From Apostichopus japonicus (lineage: Eukaryota > Echinodermata > Holothuroidea > Aspidochirotida > Stichopodidae): DNA of 64,000 nt. The notes under the pieces were generated by a model that did no database searches, was not told the origin of the DNA, and worked only from the letters and a program-made list of their open reading frames with translations. The stretch covers positions 3,851,001-3,915,000 of the forward strand of contig NC_092576.1 in the NCBI RefSeq assembly GCF_037975245.1, written 5' to 3'. Shown piece after piece: positions 1 to 12,921 of this stretch (the stretch's first letter is position 1; every line of letters starts with the position of its first letter). The translations under genes and the position numbers were made by a program.

Positions 1-718
1 TGTGATATATGTTGTTGCAGTCTTCCTTCTGATCATGTGATATATGTTGTTGCAGTCTTCCTTCTGATCATGTGATATATGTTGTTGCAGTCTTCCTTCT
101 GATCATGTGATATATGTTGTTGCAGTCTTCCTTCTGATCATGTGATATATGTTGTTGCAGTCTCCATTCTGATCATGTGATATATGTTGTTGCACTCTTC
201 CTTCTGATCATGAGATATATGTTGTTACAGTTTTCATTCTGCCCATATGATATATGTTGTTGCAGTCTTCTTTCTGATCATGTGATAAATGTTGTTGCAG
301 TCTTCCTTCTGATCATGTGATGTATGTTGTTGCAGTCTTCCTTCTGATCATATGATATATGTTGTTGCAGTGTTCCTTCTGATCATGTGATATATGTTGT
401 TGCAGTCTTCTTTCTGATCATGTGATAAATGTTGTTGCAGTCTTCCTTCTGATCATGTGATATATGTTGTTGCAGTCTTCTTTCTGATCATGTGATAAAT
501 GTTGTTGCAGTCTTCCTTCTGATCATGTGATATATGTTGTTGCAGTCTTCCTTCTGATCATGAGATATATGTTGTCGCAGTCATACTGATCATGTGATAT
601 ATATGTTGTTACAGTTTTCATTCTGCCCATATGATATATGTTGTTGCAGTCTTCTTTCTGATCATGTGATAAATGTTTTTTGCAGTCATCATTTTGATCA
701 ATTGAGATATGTTGTTAC
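1..718. repeat. 35-bp minisatellite, about 20 copies, open at the left edge
   Basis: Head-to-tail copies of a 35-bp unit whose core reads gttgttgcagtcttccttct followed by gatcatgtgatatat. The first copies are almost identical. Copies after about 180 carry substitutions, and those beyond 560 are degenerate and vary in length. There are no spacers, so this is not a CRISPR array. Open frames across it come only from the repeat. The array continues past the left edge, so its full size is unknown. Confidence 0.95.
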
Positions 719-1235
719 TAAAATGTCATGGAAAACGCTTTCCAAAAATGTCAAACATTTTAATATCAAAAACATGTTTGATCTAAAACCCATAACATAA
801 AGTATGCATTCAGAAACAAGTAACAAATGCTGTGGTGAGTGAAAGAGTAAAATACAAGAACACATCAAACAAAAAAGAACATTAACATAAACGAGATTTG
901 ACAGAATATTGCCGCTCAAACATGACTCTAACATATGTATACTAAACATACTGGTGTTAGTGATACATAATGGAGACCTGCTTATGACAACAAAGTGTCA
1001 GTCTTAAAGGGACACACTGCACGAAAGGATAGTGACGTCATAGGATGGATGCGGAAAACAAACTGAATGCATATATATATTGGCTTCATGGATATCGCAG
1101 AGATACAGAGGATGTAAGAAAGAGATATGGAATGATACAAAGGAAAATAAAGGAATAAATTATCGTTGCATTATAATGGGATACTACACATATATTAGCG
1201 CAATGAGCACATTCGGGCGGATACCGGCGTTTAAA
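719..1235. other. Non-coding interval
   Basis: No ORF with protein-like composition, no RNA gene and no obvious repeat. Short purine-rich runs such as ggatgtaagaaagagatatgg are present. Confidence 0.6.
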
Positions 1236-1612
1236 CAGGGGCGTCGGTAGCTATTTGGGATTGGTACGGCAGATCAGAGTGTGGCCATCTATCATAATTG
1301 TCTGGGGGACGTTTGGTAGGTCAAACTACGCTATGCGCCACCATGGTTGTCGCGTAGCGTAATGGAGAAAAATTTGAAAAAAAAATGCCTCCCAGATTGC
1401 AGGAAATGGCACTTCCGAATGCGATGCTGGTGTAGGCTTTTCATCTGTGCGTTCTCCCTTGTCTGTTTTTGTACCCGATTAATCTTCTGAAACACATTTT
1501 TGAAGTATGTTTCATTTTGGTTCTTTATTTTTTGCCAATTTTTTTTCTTAGTCCTACTATTTTTTATTTATTTTTTTGGCGCCGTGAATATTGGTCGGCT
1601 CCGACGCCCCTG
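1236..1612. mobile_element. hAT-like MITE (non-autonomous DNA transposon)
   Basis: The ends are inverted: the left reads caggggcgtcgg and the right ends ccgacgcccctg. The flanking 8-mers cgtttaaa and cgttatac match at only five positions, as expected for an old 8-bp target duplication. The interior holds gcgccaccatggttgtcgcg then tagcgta at 1335-1361. This is a diverged form of the core found in the better-preserved element at 14195-14589 and at the right edge of the window. There is no transposase ORF. The hAT assignment rests on the 8-bp duplication of the 14195 copy and on CAG-type termini. Confidence 0.7.
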
Positions 1613-4600
1613 CGTTATACAAAGTGTCCATTATTATTAAATGTATTAAGAGAACCTTCAAGGATATTTCTGAAACATTGACGAAAACACTCAGGAATAC
1701 ATTTTACAAAGAGCACCGTACGCTGGCAGATGAGGGAAAAAGACTTGAAGGATATGAGAGAAGATATTAAAGTGCAGGATCTATTGAAGGGATACTAAAT
1801 GGATATTGTTAGGATACACTATGATGTGGAGGAGCTATTGTAGGGATGGACCTATACTAAAAGGGTAAAGTTATACTCAAATTCTAGTAGATATCATACA
1901 TGCAGAGTAAACACCGGCTGAGAATTCCAGCTACGTAGCTCCCTTGGTTTGTTGATAAATAAAATCATGATAATTTTACTCATAATATATTTCATTATGC
2001 AATAAACGTTATGCTCACAGCAGGAGGTAGGCCTATACATTATTCATATCGAGATACAATCACTAATTATTCTACGTAGAGATGAGGTTGCAGCCAATTC
2101 ATGACCGAGGTAAAACATGATCATGCTATGCTACACTTGTGTAAGTTTTCAAGGTTATATAAGTATTTTGATTAAAGCAAATAACAACAGCAAAACACTT
2201 TGCGGTGGCGGTCCATATGCTGTTTTACCTCATACAAATTATGTACTTACAAATTCCAATATCAAATGGAAACAAAACTGTAATTTGTTGTCAGAAATGA
2301 ATATTGGCGGAACGAGTTGACGGATATTGGACTGAATAAATTGAAATAAATTGAGATTATTGCTATTTTTTTGTTTGATTTGAAGTTGAGTTTTTTTTTA
2401 AATCATGTGAAAAGAAAAGCCATTAATGGTTGTGCACTTGCAACCCACTTGGTTGACCCCTACCCCACCCATTTCACACCTCCGCTTCGGCAACCAAGTT
2501 ATGTTCTACAGAATACAAGTGGCTAAACTGTTAATGTGCTATAGTTTGCACGGGGGAGACCCCATAGGAAGATAGCCTTAAGCGCGGACCAGGGAACAAA
2601 GCCCTCCCCCAACCGACCCACCCACCCCATCCCCCACCCCCACCGAAAACTAAAGCAATTTCAGATTTGTTTCAATTATTATCCTTTCACAGTGATTTTT
2701 AGAACAGAAAATATATGCGTTAAAGTAATGTATTGAGTGGGTGAGTTTGGGAGGGAAGTGGGGCAGTGGGGTAGTAGGGGAGTGGGGGAGTGGGGGAGTA
2801 GGGGAGGTATACATCCGTCTAACTATCTATGCTCACATATCTTCAGAATCCATCCAACGCTATGACATACTGAATGAGAAGTAAACCAATGTCAGTCTGT
2901 ACGAAATAAACAAGCCAAATATATCTTACAAACAAGACTTAAACAACAGGATTAAAGCAAAAAATTGAAATTGATTTAGCCAGACTTGTAGCTTATAATA
3001 TATACGGTGTCACTTTCACTACAATAAAATTCTGTTTTCTTTTCAGATCAATTTGGACAGATTTACGTAAAATGTTCCATTGGGTTGTTATGCAAGAAAC
3101 GTGATTTCATAATGAAGAATTTTGATTCGATTCTATTTTGGTCGTTCTTTATTTGTTAATAACATTTATACACAAATAACTCGTAATTCAATGAGCCACC
3201 CAGTTTCGAATATTAGTTTGTTTTTATCATCACTGGACGTAGAAACTAATCAGGTGAATTAGTACAGGACAATGCGAGTAACCATAGCAACACTCTATAC
3301 GTAAAATATGGAATTCGACCCACTTTATCGTTTGTCTTGCATGCCGTTATCTATAATCATTAGGTAATAACATGTTTTGTATCAGAGAATTGCAATACCG
3401 TTCTATGTATAGGAATGGAGTGTCGTCATGGTCACATGACCACGATAGCAATAATTTGATTTGAAGAGCTCATTTTATTTGATATTCTGGATAAAATGGA
3501 GGTCTTTAGCTAAACAAAACAAAAGCATAATAAAAACAGAAAATCCACAGTTTTTTAATAACATTCTGTAAAACATTAAAGCTTTATCGATGTTTATAAC
3601 CTATATGCAATTATAGAATAAATTATATTTTCTTTCTTCAAACATTCCTTAAACACAAATATAGTCTACAGGGTAATATATACTCCTTTGTCTGTAGTTA
3701 CCCCTGATCCCCTTTATCCATCACTGCTCATGATGAATAACAAGTATACCATTCCATGACGCCGATGATGATGTAACCACATATAAACACATGTTGTCCC
3801 TTCCCTGTTAAACTCACATCTTCACATACTTCTCTTAATGTAAAAGAAAAGAATTTTGAAGGTTTCCCGGTCCCAGTCGGGTGGAGCCTAACGGTAAGGG
3901 AAGGGGGTGGGGGGGTGGTGAGTAATTACACACCAACAAGTTCACAAGTGATACTCATTTATTATTTTCTATTTTTCACATTGTTAAAAACATATCCCTT
4001 TTTGAATAAAAGTGCCGCCATCTTATATTGCTGCTTTCCAACATTGTTTATGTTAACACTTTACCGGAGTTATACAAGGCAGCAGATTCATATCAAAAGC
4101 ACGTGTTATGTAGTCATAGTTATGAGCTGTAAAGTTAATATCATTGTTATATATTTTTTTTTCTCTCTTCCTAAAATTTTGCCTTCTTCAAGGTTCTTTA
4201 GAAATAACTGCTGAGTTCACACATATTGTTTTCAACCTTGTTATTTCCTCGCAGGCTACATATTTTCAGTAATTAGTGGTAGATGAATTAATCGATTATC
4301 GTCATCATACTGGTAATTAATAATATTACCGCCGCGGCTGGAAATCAATGACAACCGCCAAGGGATATTGATAACAAGAGCGCCACCGATCGATTTAGTA
4401 CACAACCCTCGTCACACGCGGCATATAACCATGCATCATGCATCATATATACCCTCCTCACGATTCATCGAATCAGATCAATTCTGATACAAACCTTCTG
4501 AACGATCATAAATATTCCATTTCTAACCTTGCTTGTGACAAATAAACTTATATTTAGTTAACTATGGCTGATGTACAATTAACATTACGTATACAATAGC

Positions 4601-5675
4601 ACGCTGGATTATACGAAATGCTACCTAATTAAACCAACAACCGGAGACCTGCAACGGCGACTCAGCATGCTATCGAACTGTTTTATTCTCAAACTATCAA
4701 TCTTTGCATAATGTTGCTAGTGGTAAATCTCCCACACATGTGATCTGTGATAGATAGGAGACTTTACAGAATGTGCTGAAATATCCACATTAATAAGATC
4801 TGATATCACCCAAAAAGCACTAAGTGGTTTTAATTAAACTCACACAAACACGCCGACACACGGTCAGACCCACACCCACACTATGATAATGATCTAAGAT
4901 CTCTATCTATGTTTAAAGGTAAGGGACATTAAATTCATGTAAAAACACTCGATTATATCTAAGTCCTATAGCCGAAATGCCAGAATGTAGGCTTTATATA
5001 CTCTCCCAGAACCTCCCGTATACTGAAGCTCACCCCTAGTATCTCAACATTGGGATTACTCAGCATACTTTATTCTTCCTTAGGCGGAGTGTAGAGTCTT
5101 AGCTTAATTAAACCAAGAACACACACACGGCTTTGCTATTCTGTAGCCAACATAATTAGAAATGTTGCACTAACATATGTTAGAGTCCGCCGTCCGTATA
5201 ACACGCATTTCTAGTGTTTGTTTGTATTCCCCCGTCAGTAACATGCTGACAGCACAGGCTGTATTTATACAGTTAGTCTAAAGTAACTATAGACGCCTTG
5301 AGGGAATCATGGGTCATTGTCAACATAGAAAGAGAGTCATCAGCTATCGGGAATCGACAGCCTGGTATATATCATGTGTTGATTAGTCATATAGTCTGTC
5401 TGTATATTCTCGTTTGAATCCTATTGAATCCTATAGATCACCGCACTTTGCCTGTATTCAGTCGTTTTACTCTATAGGCAATCATTCCAACCAGCTGACT
5501 GTGGTGACAGAGGTTTCCTCTTCCGCCGAACAAGTTTGTAACGTGATGAAAGTCAGGCAAGATGAGTAATATATATATATATATATGTTTTTATCAGAAC
5601 GTATTTCCGCAGTCGCAGCTAGTTATAACAGAACCTATATAGATAGACGCATTTCTACTGTAGGTTGATTATGCT
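1613..5675. other. Long non-coding interval
   Basis: About 4 kb of AT-rich sequence with no convincing coding region. It contains C-rich runs at 2450-2480 and 2600-2645, a G-rich run of aggggagtggggg type at 2755-2810, another at 3897-3920 (gggaagggggtggggggg), and a short (TA)n at 5570-5586. The TAGGCCTA palindrome occurs at 2028-2035. The short ORFs here have no recognisable composition. Confidence 0.6.
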
Positions 5676-5985
5676 GTGGCCGAATGGATAAAGTCGGTGA
5701 CATTTGAAGTAACGAGGCTTTAGCAATCAGGAGGTTCCGGGTTTGATACCCGGCCGGGGTCATGGTAAAGTGGGTTATTCATCCAAGAGCAATCTACGGT
5801 TTTCCCATCTTAAAGTACTTTCTAAATTCTAAATTTAAAAAATTTCGAATTTGAGTTAAAATGTTGCCTTGAGCTGAAAAAGTTGTAATTCATAAGCTAT
5901 TGCGGAGCTCCTCTCGCATTCGTTGTTGCTTAAGCATCGTAAAAACAACTGATTATTATTATGATGATGATTATTATGTAAACCC
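5676..5985 (+). mobile_element. tRNA-derived SINE
   Basis: The head looks like a tRNA with an internal pol III promoter: an A-box-like ggccgaatggataaagtcgg near 5678 and a B-box in gggtttgatacccgg near 5739-5753, about 60 bp apart. A tRNA-unrelated body of about 190 bp follows. The 3' end is a simple (ATT/ATG)n tail at 5955-5985. Head, body and tail are the classic SINE order. It is not a functional tRNA because the acceptor stem does not close. Clean target duplications were not found. Confidence 0.8.
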
Positions 5986-7902
5986 AGGGATATATTAGTG
6001 AGACACATGCCGGTTTAGCCTTGGAGAGGAAGTTAGTATATGCGATGTTATTTCATGCTAGAGTGACTTCACAGTGACCGGGGGAACATTTATTAGTTTT
6101 GGCTGACGAAAGAGAAATATAATTCTATCGAGGATCATGAGGATATTATTATTATTCAATTCTTATTTAACATAGACAACATTTAAAACGTTTCGTACAA
6201 GAAGTGAACTTGGAGCGAACAGTTGTTATATCGCATAGAACTAGCACACAGTCTGGCCAGTGTAGTTTATGCCTGTCTTCTAAATTTAGATCCAGTTTTC
6301 TACAGTCCCAAATTTCTGATTCATTTCAGTATGAAATTATTAATACACTTCAGTCACATCCATACACATAATCAGTACATTCAAAACTCATGTTGCTTTC
6401 ATGATAAACTTCATCTTCGGTATTGCGTCATAGTGTTAACAAAAATTAAGAGCAAGCAGAAAACTTAACTAAAATTGACTTTACTTTACTTATTTGAAAG
6501 AAATACTGACATGTCCACCCATAACTGGATCGACGAAGACTAAAATAGTTCAGAATCGTATACAACAGGACACATGATACCAATGGTATAGTTTGTTGGG
6601 TTTAAATACTTTAGAATGATAAACAACAGGGCACATTAAATCAATGTATAGTTTGTTGTGTTTAAATAATGGGAGTGGAGGGGGGGGGGGGTAAATAATG
6701 AAGATAGTTGTTGACTTTCGCGGAACAGATAGCTTAAGCGGAAGTAGAGATGGATATATATACACCTACATATGGTTTCTTTCCAGTGTCAGTAAGCACT
6801 AGAGAAATTACAAGTGCGTGTTTCTGTATATGCAAACTGCTACAAACCGGTTAAAATCAGAACTTTCAGTAGATTCGTTCGCTTCTACATCTCGAGGTTT
6901 CTGAGATAGATCACTGCCATAACCATACTAAACGTTCAGCGCTTATTAGCTCTCAGGCTGAGATAAATCACGACCATAGCCATGCTGAACGATCAGAGCT
7001 TATTAGCTCTCAAGCTGAGATACCTTATAGGATGATAAATGTACCACACGGGAAGATTTAAGAAGATCAAGGCCAATATGGAAGGCCAACTAGAAACTGA
7101 GTTCTCTATAGAGAATGAACTATATTTGAAAATATCACATTATCAATTCCATGTTGAGGATACTGCACATGAGCGTACTCAAGTAATGGTATATATGTGA
7201 ATTAAAAATGAACAAAATAAAGAAGAAAAATAATAAAAAGGAAAATTGACTAATACTATAAAGACCACATTATGGTGTGCCAACACCCCAACCCCCTCTT
7301 ACCACAAAATAATAATAACCATAAAAACAAGAAAAACTAAGAAAACAAGCTCTACTTTTCATCTGTTTTTATGGATGTACATGGGGGTAAACATTATTCT
7401 CGTGAACTTTGCGGGGGACTCATATTAACCCTGTTAAATATGTACACATATTATGTTGATCTCTAGGTGTGAGGTATATGAGCCATCATATTAAACAATA
7501 TCCCTAACCACCCTCCTCCCTATAAGCGAGTTTAACTTGGTTCTGTCTAGAATCGTGAGCTTGACTATAACACTTGGCAACCTTCATGCATGCTTTAACG
7601 GATTGACTGGATTAAGTTGTTGACAGCCTATAAAATGAAAACTTGAAAGCGATATTTTGGTTGATTGATCATACTTGATGGGATCAGGGATCTGTTATCA
7701 ACAACCACCCCACCCCCACCTTCCCTGCTGTCTTCTCCACCAACATTCCCCACCCCAACCAAACATCTCCTTCAAAGGAAACAAAATTAGTTCAGCAATT
7801 ATTATAGCTTTTACTTGTATTGTTGCCAGCAATTTAACTGAAGGTCGACGCAACTTACCACTTTTAACTGTCTGAAGAGACAAACTGTTTTCTAACTTCC
7901 TT
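5986..7902. other. Non-coding interval with two short direct duplications
   Basis: About 1.9 kb without a credible gene. A ~62-bp direct duplication lies at 6546-6669 (shared tatagtttgttg then gtttaaata). A 57-bp duplication lies at 6901-7022, with the unit starting ctgagata at 6901, 6958 and 7015. Homopolymer G runs occur at 6675-6691. The 7675-7875 stretch is C-rich and open in both strands, which suggests base composition and not a gene. Confidence 0.6.
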
Positions 7903-8184
7903 GGATTCGTTCTATACGTATGGTTTCATTATTTGATTCGTTTTATACGTATGGTTTCATTATTTTATTTGTTTTATATACGTATGGTTTCATTATTTGA
8001 TTCGTTTTATACGTATGGTTTCATTATTTGATTCGTTTTATACGTATGATATCATTATTTTATTCGTTCTAAACGTATGGTTTCAGTGTTTGATTCGTTT
8101 TATACATATGGTTTCATTATTTGATTCGTTTTATACATATGGTTTCATTATTTATTCGCTTTTTACGTATATGTTTTCATGATT
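7903..8184. repeat. 31-bp minisatellite, about 9 copies
   Basis: Tandem units built on attcgttttatacgtatgg followed by tttcattatttg. The unit is 31 bp with small length changes. The open frame running through 7997-8182 is a by-product of the repeat. Confidence 0.9.
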
Positions 8185-8612
8185 CTTTTTGCTCTGATGT
8201 CTTGTTTGCATTTCTCTTTGCAAATTCTCTTGTATTGTCTTTGTTACTTGTTTAAAAGGGGAGTGCTTGTCAAAGCACCATTGTTTCTTTAGTCCACATC
8301 CTATACTGTTGAGGTGCGGATCAATATGGGGTTAGATGGGAGGAGGGGTGGATGTTGACCTTATTATTAACCTAATTTATCGCCTAAAGATATGCCTCAG
8401 AATTCACTATTTCACGTCTGAAGTTATCAGTTTGTTTTCCATGGGAGGAACCCCAAGGCCCTTCTTTCATTTAGTCAACTTTTCACGACCCAAGGGGTCA
8501 CACCCCTTTATAAAATCCTTACGCGCATTATGTACCTATCTGTCTACGTTTGAGTGAATAAACACAGACCTACTCTACTATATTCATGCATTCTCATTAT
8601 TTGTAGAAATAA
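8185..8612. other. Non-coding interval with old repeat module
   Basis: No gene seen. The part at 8390-8540 (tatgcctcagaattcac ... gaccc aaggggtcacacccc) resembles the degenerate modules at 9480-10150 and is probably an old dispersed repeat. Confidence 0.5.
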
Positions 8613-8765
8613 CTACCCATGGTGGGAATCGAACCTTCGTTATCCTAAAAGGACAGGATTGCGTCAGAGGGTATTGAGCGGCCCGATCCTGGGAACAGCT
8701 TGTAGGAGCTGCTTTGTGTGTCAACGAAGAACCCACTCGACTATCGCCTGTCCTAAACTAATCCA
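8613..8765 (-). mobile_element. tRNA-derived SINE head, minus strand
   Basis: Read on the minus strand, an A-box-like gcgatagtcgagtggg (complement near 8731-8748) lies upstream of a strong B box, ggttcgattcccacc (complement at 8621-8635). The spacing is about 95 bp, longer than in a tRNA gene, so this is a SINE or degenerate tRNA relic and not a tRNA. The interval gatcctgggaacagcttgta resembles the family at 11296 and 13564, which suggests related SINE subfamilies. Confidence 0.6.
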
Positions 8766-9479
8766 TGAGTATAAAATATTACTTTATAATACCTGTGTAG
8801 TAGGAGCCGGTGCTAGCTTGACATTTGTTTTCGCATTGTAGTAGAGGTACACACGTACGCTCTTTCACTATATAGTCCACTATTGTTGCAGCTTGCCTAC
8901 GGCAATATGCCTGGTATTTTTTACCTCCCATCATCTCTAAATGGTTATTATCAATTCACCTATATTTTAAGAAAATAATTAAAGCCTCATCTCCGGGAGG
9001 TATAATTTCAAGACAGGTTTATGGTAAATTGTAAACATTCTGTTTCATTTCAAAGTTTCATATTAAAATCCGTTCAAACTGTTTAAGAAGGGTCCATAAT
9101 TGCATTGTGATTAATAAAAGTACAAGCACACGAACTTGACTATTGCAATTGATGTTGCAACAACTGTGTACTAAATCGGCATATATGATTCGATGCCTGT
9201 ACGTTGTACAAACCTAGTGTATGTACGGAAGCTCTTAAAGGACGACTAAAAGGCTAAACAGATAGTTTGTAAATCATGTCACTTCAAAGTAATTTTATAA
9301 TGCTAAATGGCGTCGAGAAACGAAGGGGGAGGGGAACAATGGCGTGCGCAATGAGGACATGCCCCACCTTTGATCGTCGGTCGGGGGAAAGTGGTTCAGT
9401 AGGGTGATTTTAGCATTCTAGCGGGAAAGAATAGGATCTCTACTACGGGGGCATCTTCCCATCCGCATGTTCACATCAC
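8766..9479. other. Non-coding interval
   Basis: No coding signal. A purine-rich stretch near 9320-9340 and a G-rich stretch near 9355-9400 are the only notable composition changes. Confidence 0.55.
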
Positions 9480-10150
9480 ACACAAGATTAATTAGCAAAA
9501 CCTTGCGTTTAGGGCTACTTCAATAAACCTAACTTATAATATGAATATGCCTCAGAATACACCGTCTGACATCTAAGGTTCTTCAGGGGAGATCCCCCAA
9601 ACCCCTACATAGGAGGCGGCTTCAATGGCAACACCACCACTATTAAAAAATCCTTCCTTCGCCTTTGGCCGTCCCATAAAGGTTGGCAATTTGAATTTCT
9701 AATTATTTATAAGCACAACCTTCCGTTAAGAGCTGCTTATACATGGAAGCTGACTTCAATGACCCCACGGCAGCACCCCCTCCTATATTAAATACTCAAT
9801 GACCCCACGGTAGCACGTCCCCCCTCCTAAATAAAATACTTCATTCATATCTGGCCTTTCAATAAAGATTCAGATCCCTTCCTAAATCTTGTCGGGGAAT
9901 TTTGGAGTTTATTATTATTTATTTGAACAATCTTGCGTTTAGAGCTATTTATGTAGACCTAAACTTATGGCCAGAACACACCATTCTTCTGAGGGTGGAC
10001 CCCCACCCCCCCCATATAAGGGTCCGGATGCAGCCCCTTGTTTATAATATACATAATTCGCCTATACACCATCTACAAAAGTTAAGCTGATATCTTATTC
10101 AGCCGGGGTGAGATTTGAATTTGGACCCCACTTTTGAAATCCTGTACACC
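9480..10150. repeat. Degenerate tandem modules (about three copies of a ~200-bp unit)
   Basis: Three diverged copies of a module start near 9490, 9695 and 9905. Each has a ccttgcgtttagrgcta-like segment (aaaccttgcgtttagggcta, caaccttccgttaagagctg, aatcttgcgtttagagctat) followed by C-rich text such as gatcccccaaacccct or ggacccccacccccccc. Within it, caatgaccccacgg recurs at about 9758 and 9803. This is probably a decayed transposon or tandem repeat. No TIRs could be defined. Confidence 0.55.
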
Positions 10151-11295
10151 CCACTAGTGGGGATGGGGAGGGGCTGGGGGTATTGATATGAGAAGAAGTG
10201 AGGGAGATAAGGGGGATTCCTCTGTACCATGATTCTTCCTCAGTATACCTCATCTCCAATCTTTAAATTAAATATGTTAGTGTACTTCCTACGTAATCTT
10301 TCACAGTGAAGTACAACGGTAGTTATCCTCTTGGACAAAAATATTTAAACAAAAAAACTGAAACATCATTCCTTTTGCTTTGAGAGGGGTCAACCCCACC
10401 CAATGATTTTCTTAGCAATGATTTTCATGAGATGGTGCCACTGAACATTAATTTGACTATTCACCCGCTCCCCCCCCCCCCCACCCCTATACCTCTCTAC
10501 TTACCCTACCCCAAGCTTAAACCAGTGTTGGGCTTTTATTCAACACCTGTATCAACTCACGTGTGCGTGTACGTGCGTGTGTGTGTTGTATTTAGTAGAA
10601 CGATATAACGTTACTTGTTTAGAGGGATTTTCCCTTTGAAGACCTGAAGGAAGCGAATGCCAGCACATGACAAAGAAGTTCCGTGAGTTGAATTAGCCTT
10701 TAATAATAGACTCACGGTAATATCAAATTGACTTCTCTATAGATTTGATCAAAAATAAATACAGTTATGTTACCTTGGAATTGCATGTGACAGTGTAGGC
10801 CTAACCAGTCATCTGGCCTAACGAGTAATATATACCTTTGCTTTGCCCACGGATTACCCATACCAAGACTATATTCAACAGCAGACACTCCTTAACCTCT
10901 CAAAAGCCACCACCTTATTACATAAATTAGGGTTAACTTTGGAAGAGGGGAAATCAAAGGACTAATTATATTATTGGGAGTGTTATAATAAGAAGGAGTT
11001 TGCATACATCTGTCGGGAGGAGGGCTTCTTAAGTTTGGGATAGAGTTATAAAGATAAAGTTATAATACCAAAAACTTGATCTATCACTTCGCAGGGTTAA
11101 GGCCTTCATCATTAGAATGAAGAGAGTGGAGGGAAGGGGAGGTGGGGAGGGGGAAGGGAGGAGAGCTGAGGGGTGGTCCGATGGGAGGTTTGGTGGTAAG
11201 GACAAACTGTAAGACCGTTTCTTACCAAGTTCCAAGTTAGAAAGACGGAAGCATATATGGTTAACTTAAGGCACATAAAAGAAAAGACTTTAGAA
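10151..11295. other. Non-coding interval with homopolymer and GT-rich tracts
   Basis: No gene recognised. It contains a C run at 10470-10483, a gtgcgtgtacgtgcgtgtgtgtg tract near 10562-10586, a purine-rich tract at 11120-11175 and TAGGCCTA at 10796-10803. The minus-strand ORF over the purine tract is low-complexity. Confidence 0.55.
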
Positions 11296-11464
11296 AATCA
11301 AAAGGGTTAGGACTGCGCCGGGAGTTTCTGCACTCTAGACCCGATCTGGGATACAGAAGATTAGCTGTATAAGTGGTAACGGAGTAACTCCCTGAGCTAT
11401 TGCCTACCCCGACAATACCTCCCACAAATAAACTACTTATTAACACCTACCTCGATTGCAACAC
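11296..11464 (-). mobile_element. SINE-like repeat, family A copy 1
   Basis: Nearly the same sequence recurs at 13564-13734, from aatcaaaagggt to gattgcaaca, with few differences. On the minus strand it begins like a tRNA, with an A-box-like caatagctcagggagttact and a weak B-box-like gatcgggtctagagtg, so pol III SINE origin is likely. Open frames through both copies are shared because the DNA is duplicated, not because they are coding. Confidence 0.65.
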
Positions 11465-11835
11465 GATCAGTCATCCCACAGGGATCTCCTCCTTCAATAG
11501 AAAAAGGTCAATATTATGATCACGTGGGAGTTCTATGACAGAGGTGGTATCCTTAAAATACTTTGTTGCTTATTAAACTTTGTGCTTTGAAGTTTGGACA
11601 GGGTCGGGTATACGTATTGCTATTCTTATTCTGTTGACAAAAACTGTTTTTTATCGAGTCTATTGATAAACACAAACATTGTGTGAATACAGAGTGAATA
11701 CAGTGTAACACCCAATGTAACACAATGTAACACCCACACAGTAGGCCTATAACTATACCAAAACGCACCCGTGCTTATATAGGCTACACTGAAACTACTG
11801 TTAAAACGAGCAGATTATAAGTAATCTTAAAGAAA
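11465..11835. other. Non-coding interval upstream of the U2-like locus
   Basis: No gene seen. TAGGCCTA lies at 11742-11749 and a short duplicated tgtaacaccca tract at 11702-11735. An AT-rich gattataagtaat at 11815-11827 sits just upstream of the U2-like start. I could not identify a proximal sequence element. Confidence 0.5.
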
Positions 11836-12018
11836 GTTACTTCTCGGCCTTTTGGCTAAGACCATGTGTATAGTATCTGTTCCTCTTTCGAGGGGAATGG
11901 TGATGCACACCCGACGATGATCACACAGTCACAGTCTCGATGCAAGGGGACTGGGGTTGAGAGCGGATCAGTCGTTCGGTAGTTTGCTTTTCGTGCCCAG
12001 GTTCTTTCCTGGGTGACT
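11836..12018 (+). ncRNA. U2 snRNA-like locus (5' domain conserved, rest divergent)
   Basis: From gttac ttctcggccttttggctaag at 11836 to tagtatctgttcc at 11883 the sequence follows the highly conserved 5' end of U2 snRNA, including stem-loop I. The branch-site pairing segment, gtgtagta in U2, reads gtgtatagta here, an apparent 2-base insertion. After 11883 the usual U2 stem II, Sm site and stems III/IV are not recognisable. A cctctttcgagg hairpin follows at once, and a strong hairpin (cccagg/cctggg) lies at 11996-12013. The distance from the 5' end to just past that hairpin is about 183 nt, close to the ~188 nt of human U2. It could be a U2 pseudogene, a U2-derived SINE or a variant snRNA. It is unlikely to be a normal U2. 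Confidence 0.6.
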
Positions 12019-12921
12019 TTTCTTAAAAAGGTATACCTTTTCTTACTAAATTAATGCCGCAAAGTTGCATACTATTTTATCAGTCTCTCTGCAGGCTTGA
12101 CATATAGTTCTGAAGGTTTGTATGAGTTTTGAGATCAACGTATATATATGCTGAATGTTGATTTTAGTAATTACAATCAGCAATCAATGTGTTTTCAATC
12201 ACTGGCTACACTCAACCAGTAGGACAGTTGTGCATTGCTTATAGTGCCAGGAGTGGCTAGCCACACATCACTGCATTTGTATTGTCAATACGAAGAACAA
12301 TACATATGGAACCTTTATCTATAACAAAAACGCGGTATGCTCAGTAATCGTATTGTCAATATACCTACAAATTCTTTCAACGGTGATCTGGAAGTTTGCT
12401 TAACATGCATGCATAGACAAAACAGACAATTAACTTATCAACCTAATGCTGTCCTGGACAGAAAGATGAATATGCATTGGGAAAATGCAAATGTACACAA
12501 ATTCAGTTATAAATACCTTCGCTCGCAAAAAAAATTCTTAAACTTAGGAAACGTTTCCTGCTTGTGAATCGAAGGGATATTCGAATGAATACATTAGTTT
12601 ATTATTGCATACTGTAGCACTGTTCATCACGGGCATATACCTGAGATAAGTACGTTTAATACCTGCGTAGACTGTTTGTTTATAGTCTCATTCATATACA
12701 CAGGCCTGAACACGATATAAACCTATATACACGCAAGGGTTAAAGTTAACAAACGTCGGATCTCGGAAGAAATAATGTAAATACAATCCTGAAAAGTGCA
12801 ACGGGATATTAAAAACGACCAGTTGCAATGAAAAACTCTGTAAGAGTGAAACTCTTCCAACCCCCTCTAGAATTCGAACCCAGGTCTTCCGAACCTCTGT
12901 CTCAGAATAGATACTCGGCGA
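12019..12921. other. Non-coding interval with a minus-strand B-box relic
   Basis: No credible coding region. At 12880-12905 the minus strand reads cctgggttcgaattctag, a B-box-like tRNA/SINE relic without a clear A box. Confidence 0.5.

Noticed and set aside
1-718. Regular repeats that could suggest a CRISPR array
   Set aside because: Units are contiguous with no unique spacers, and the genome is eukaryotic.
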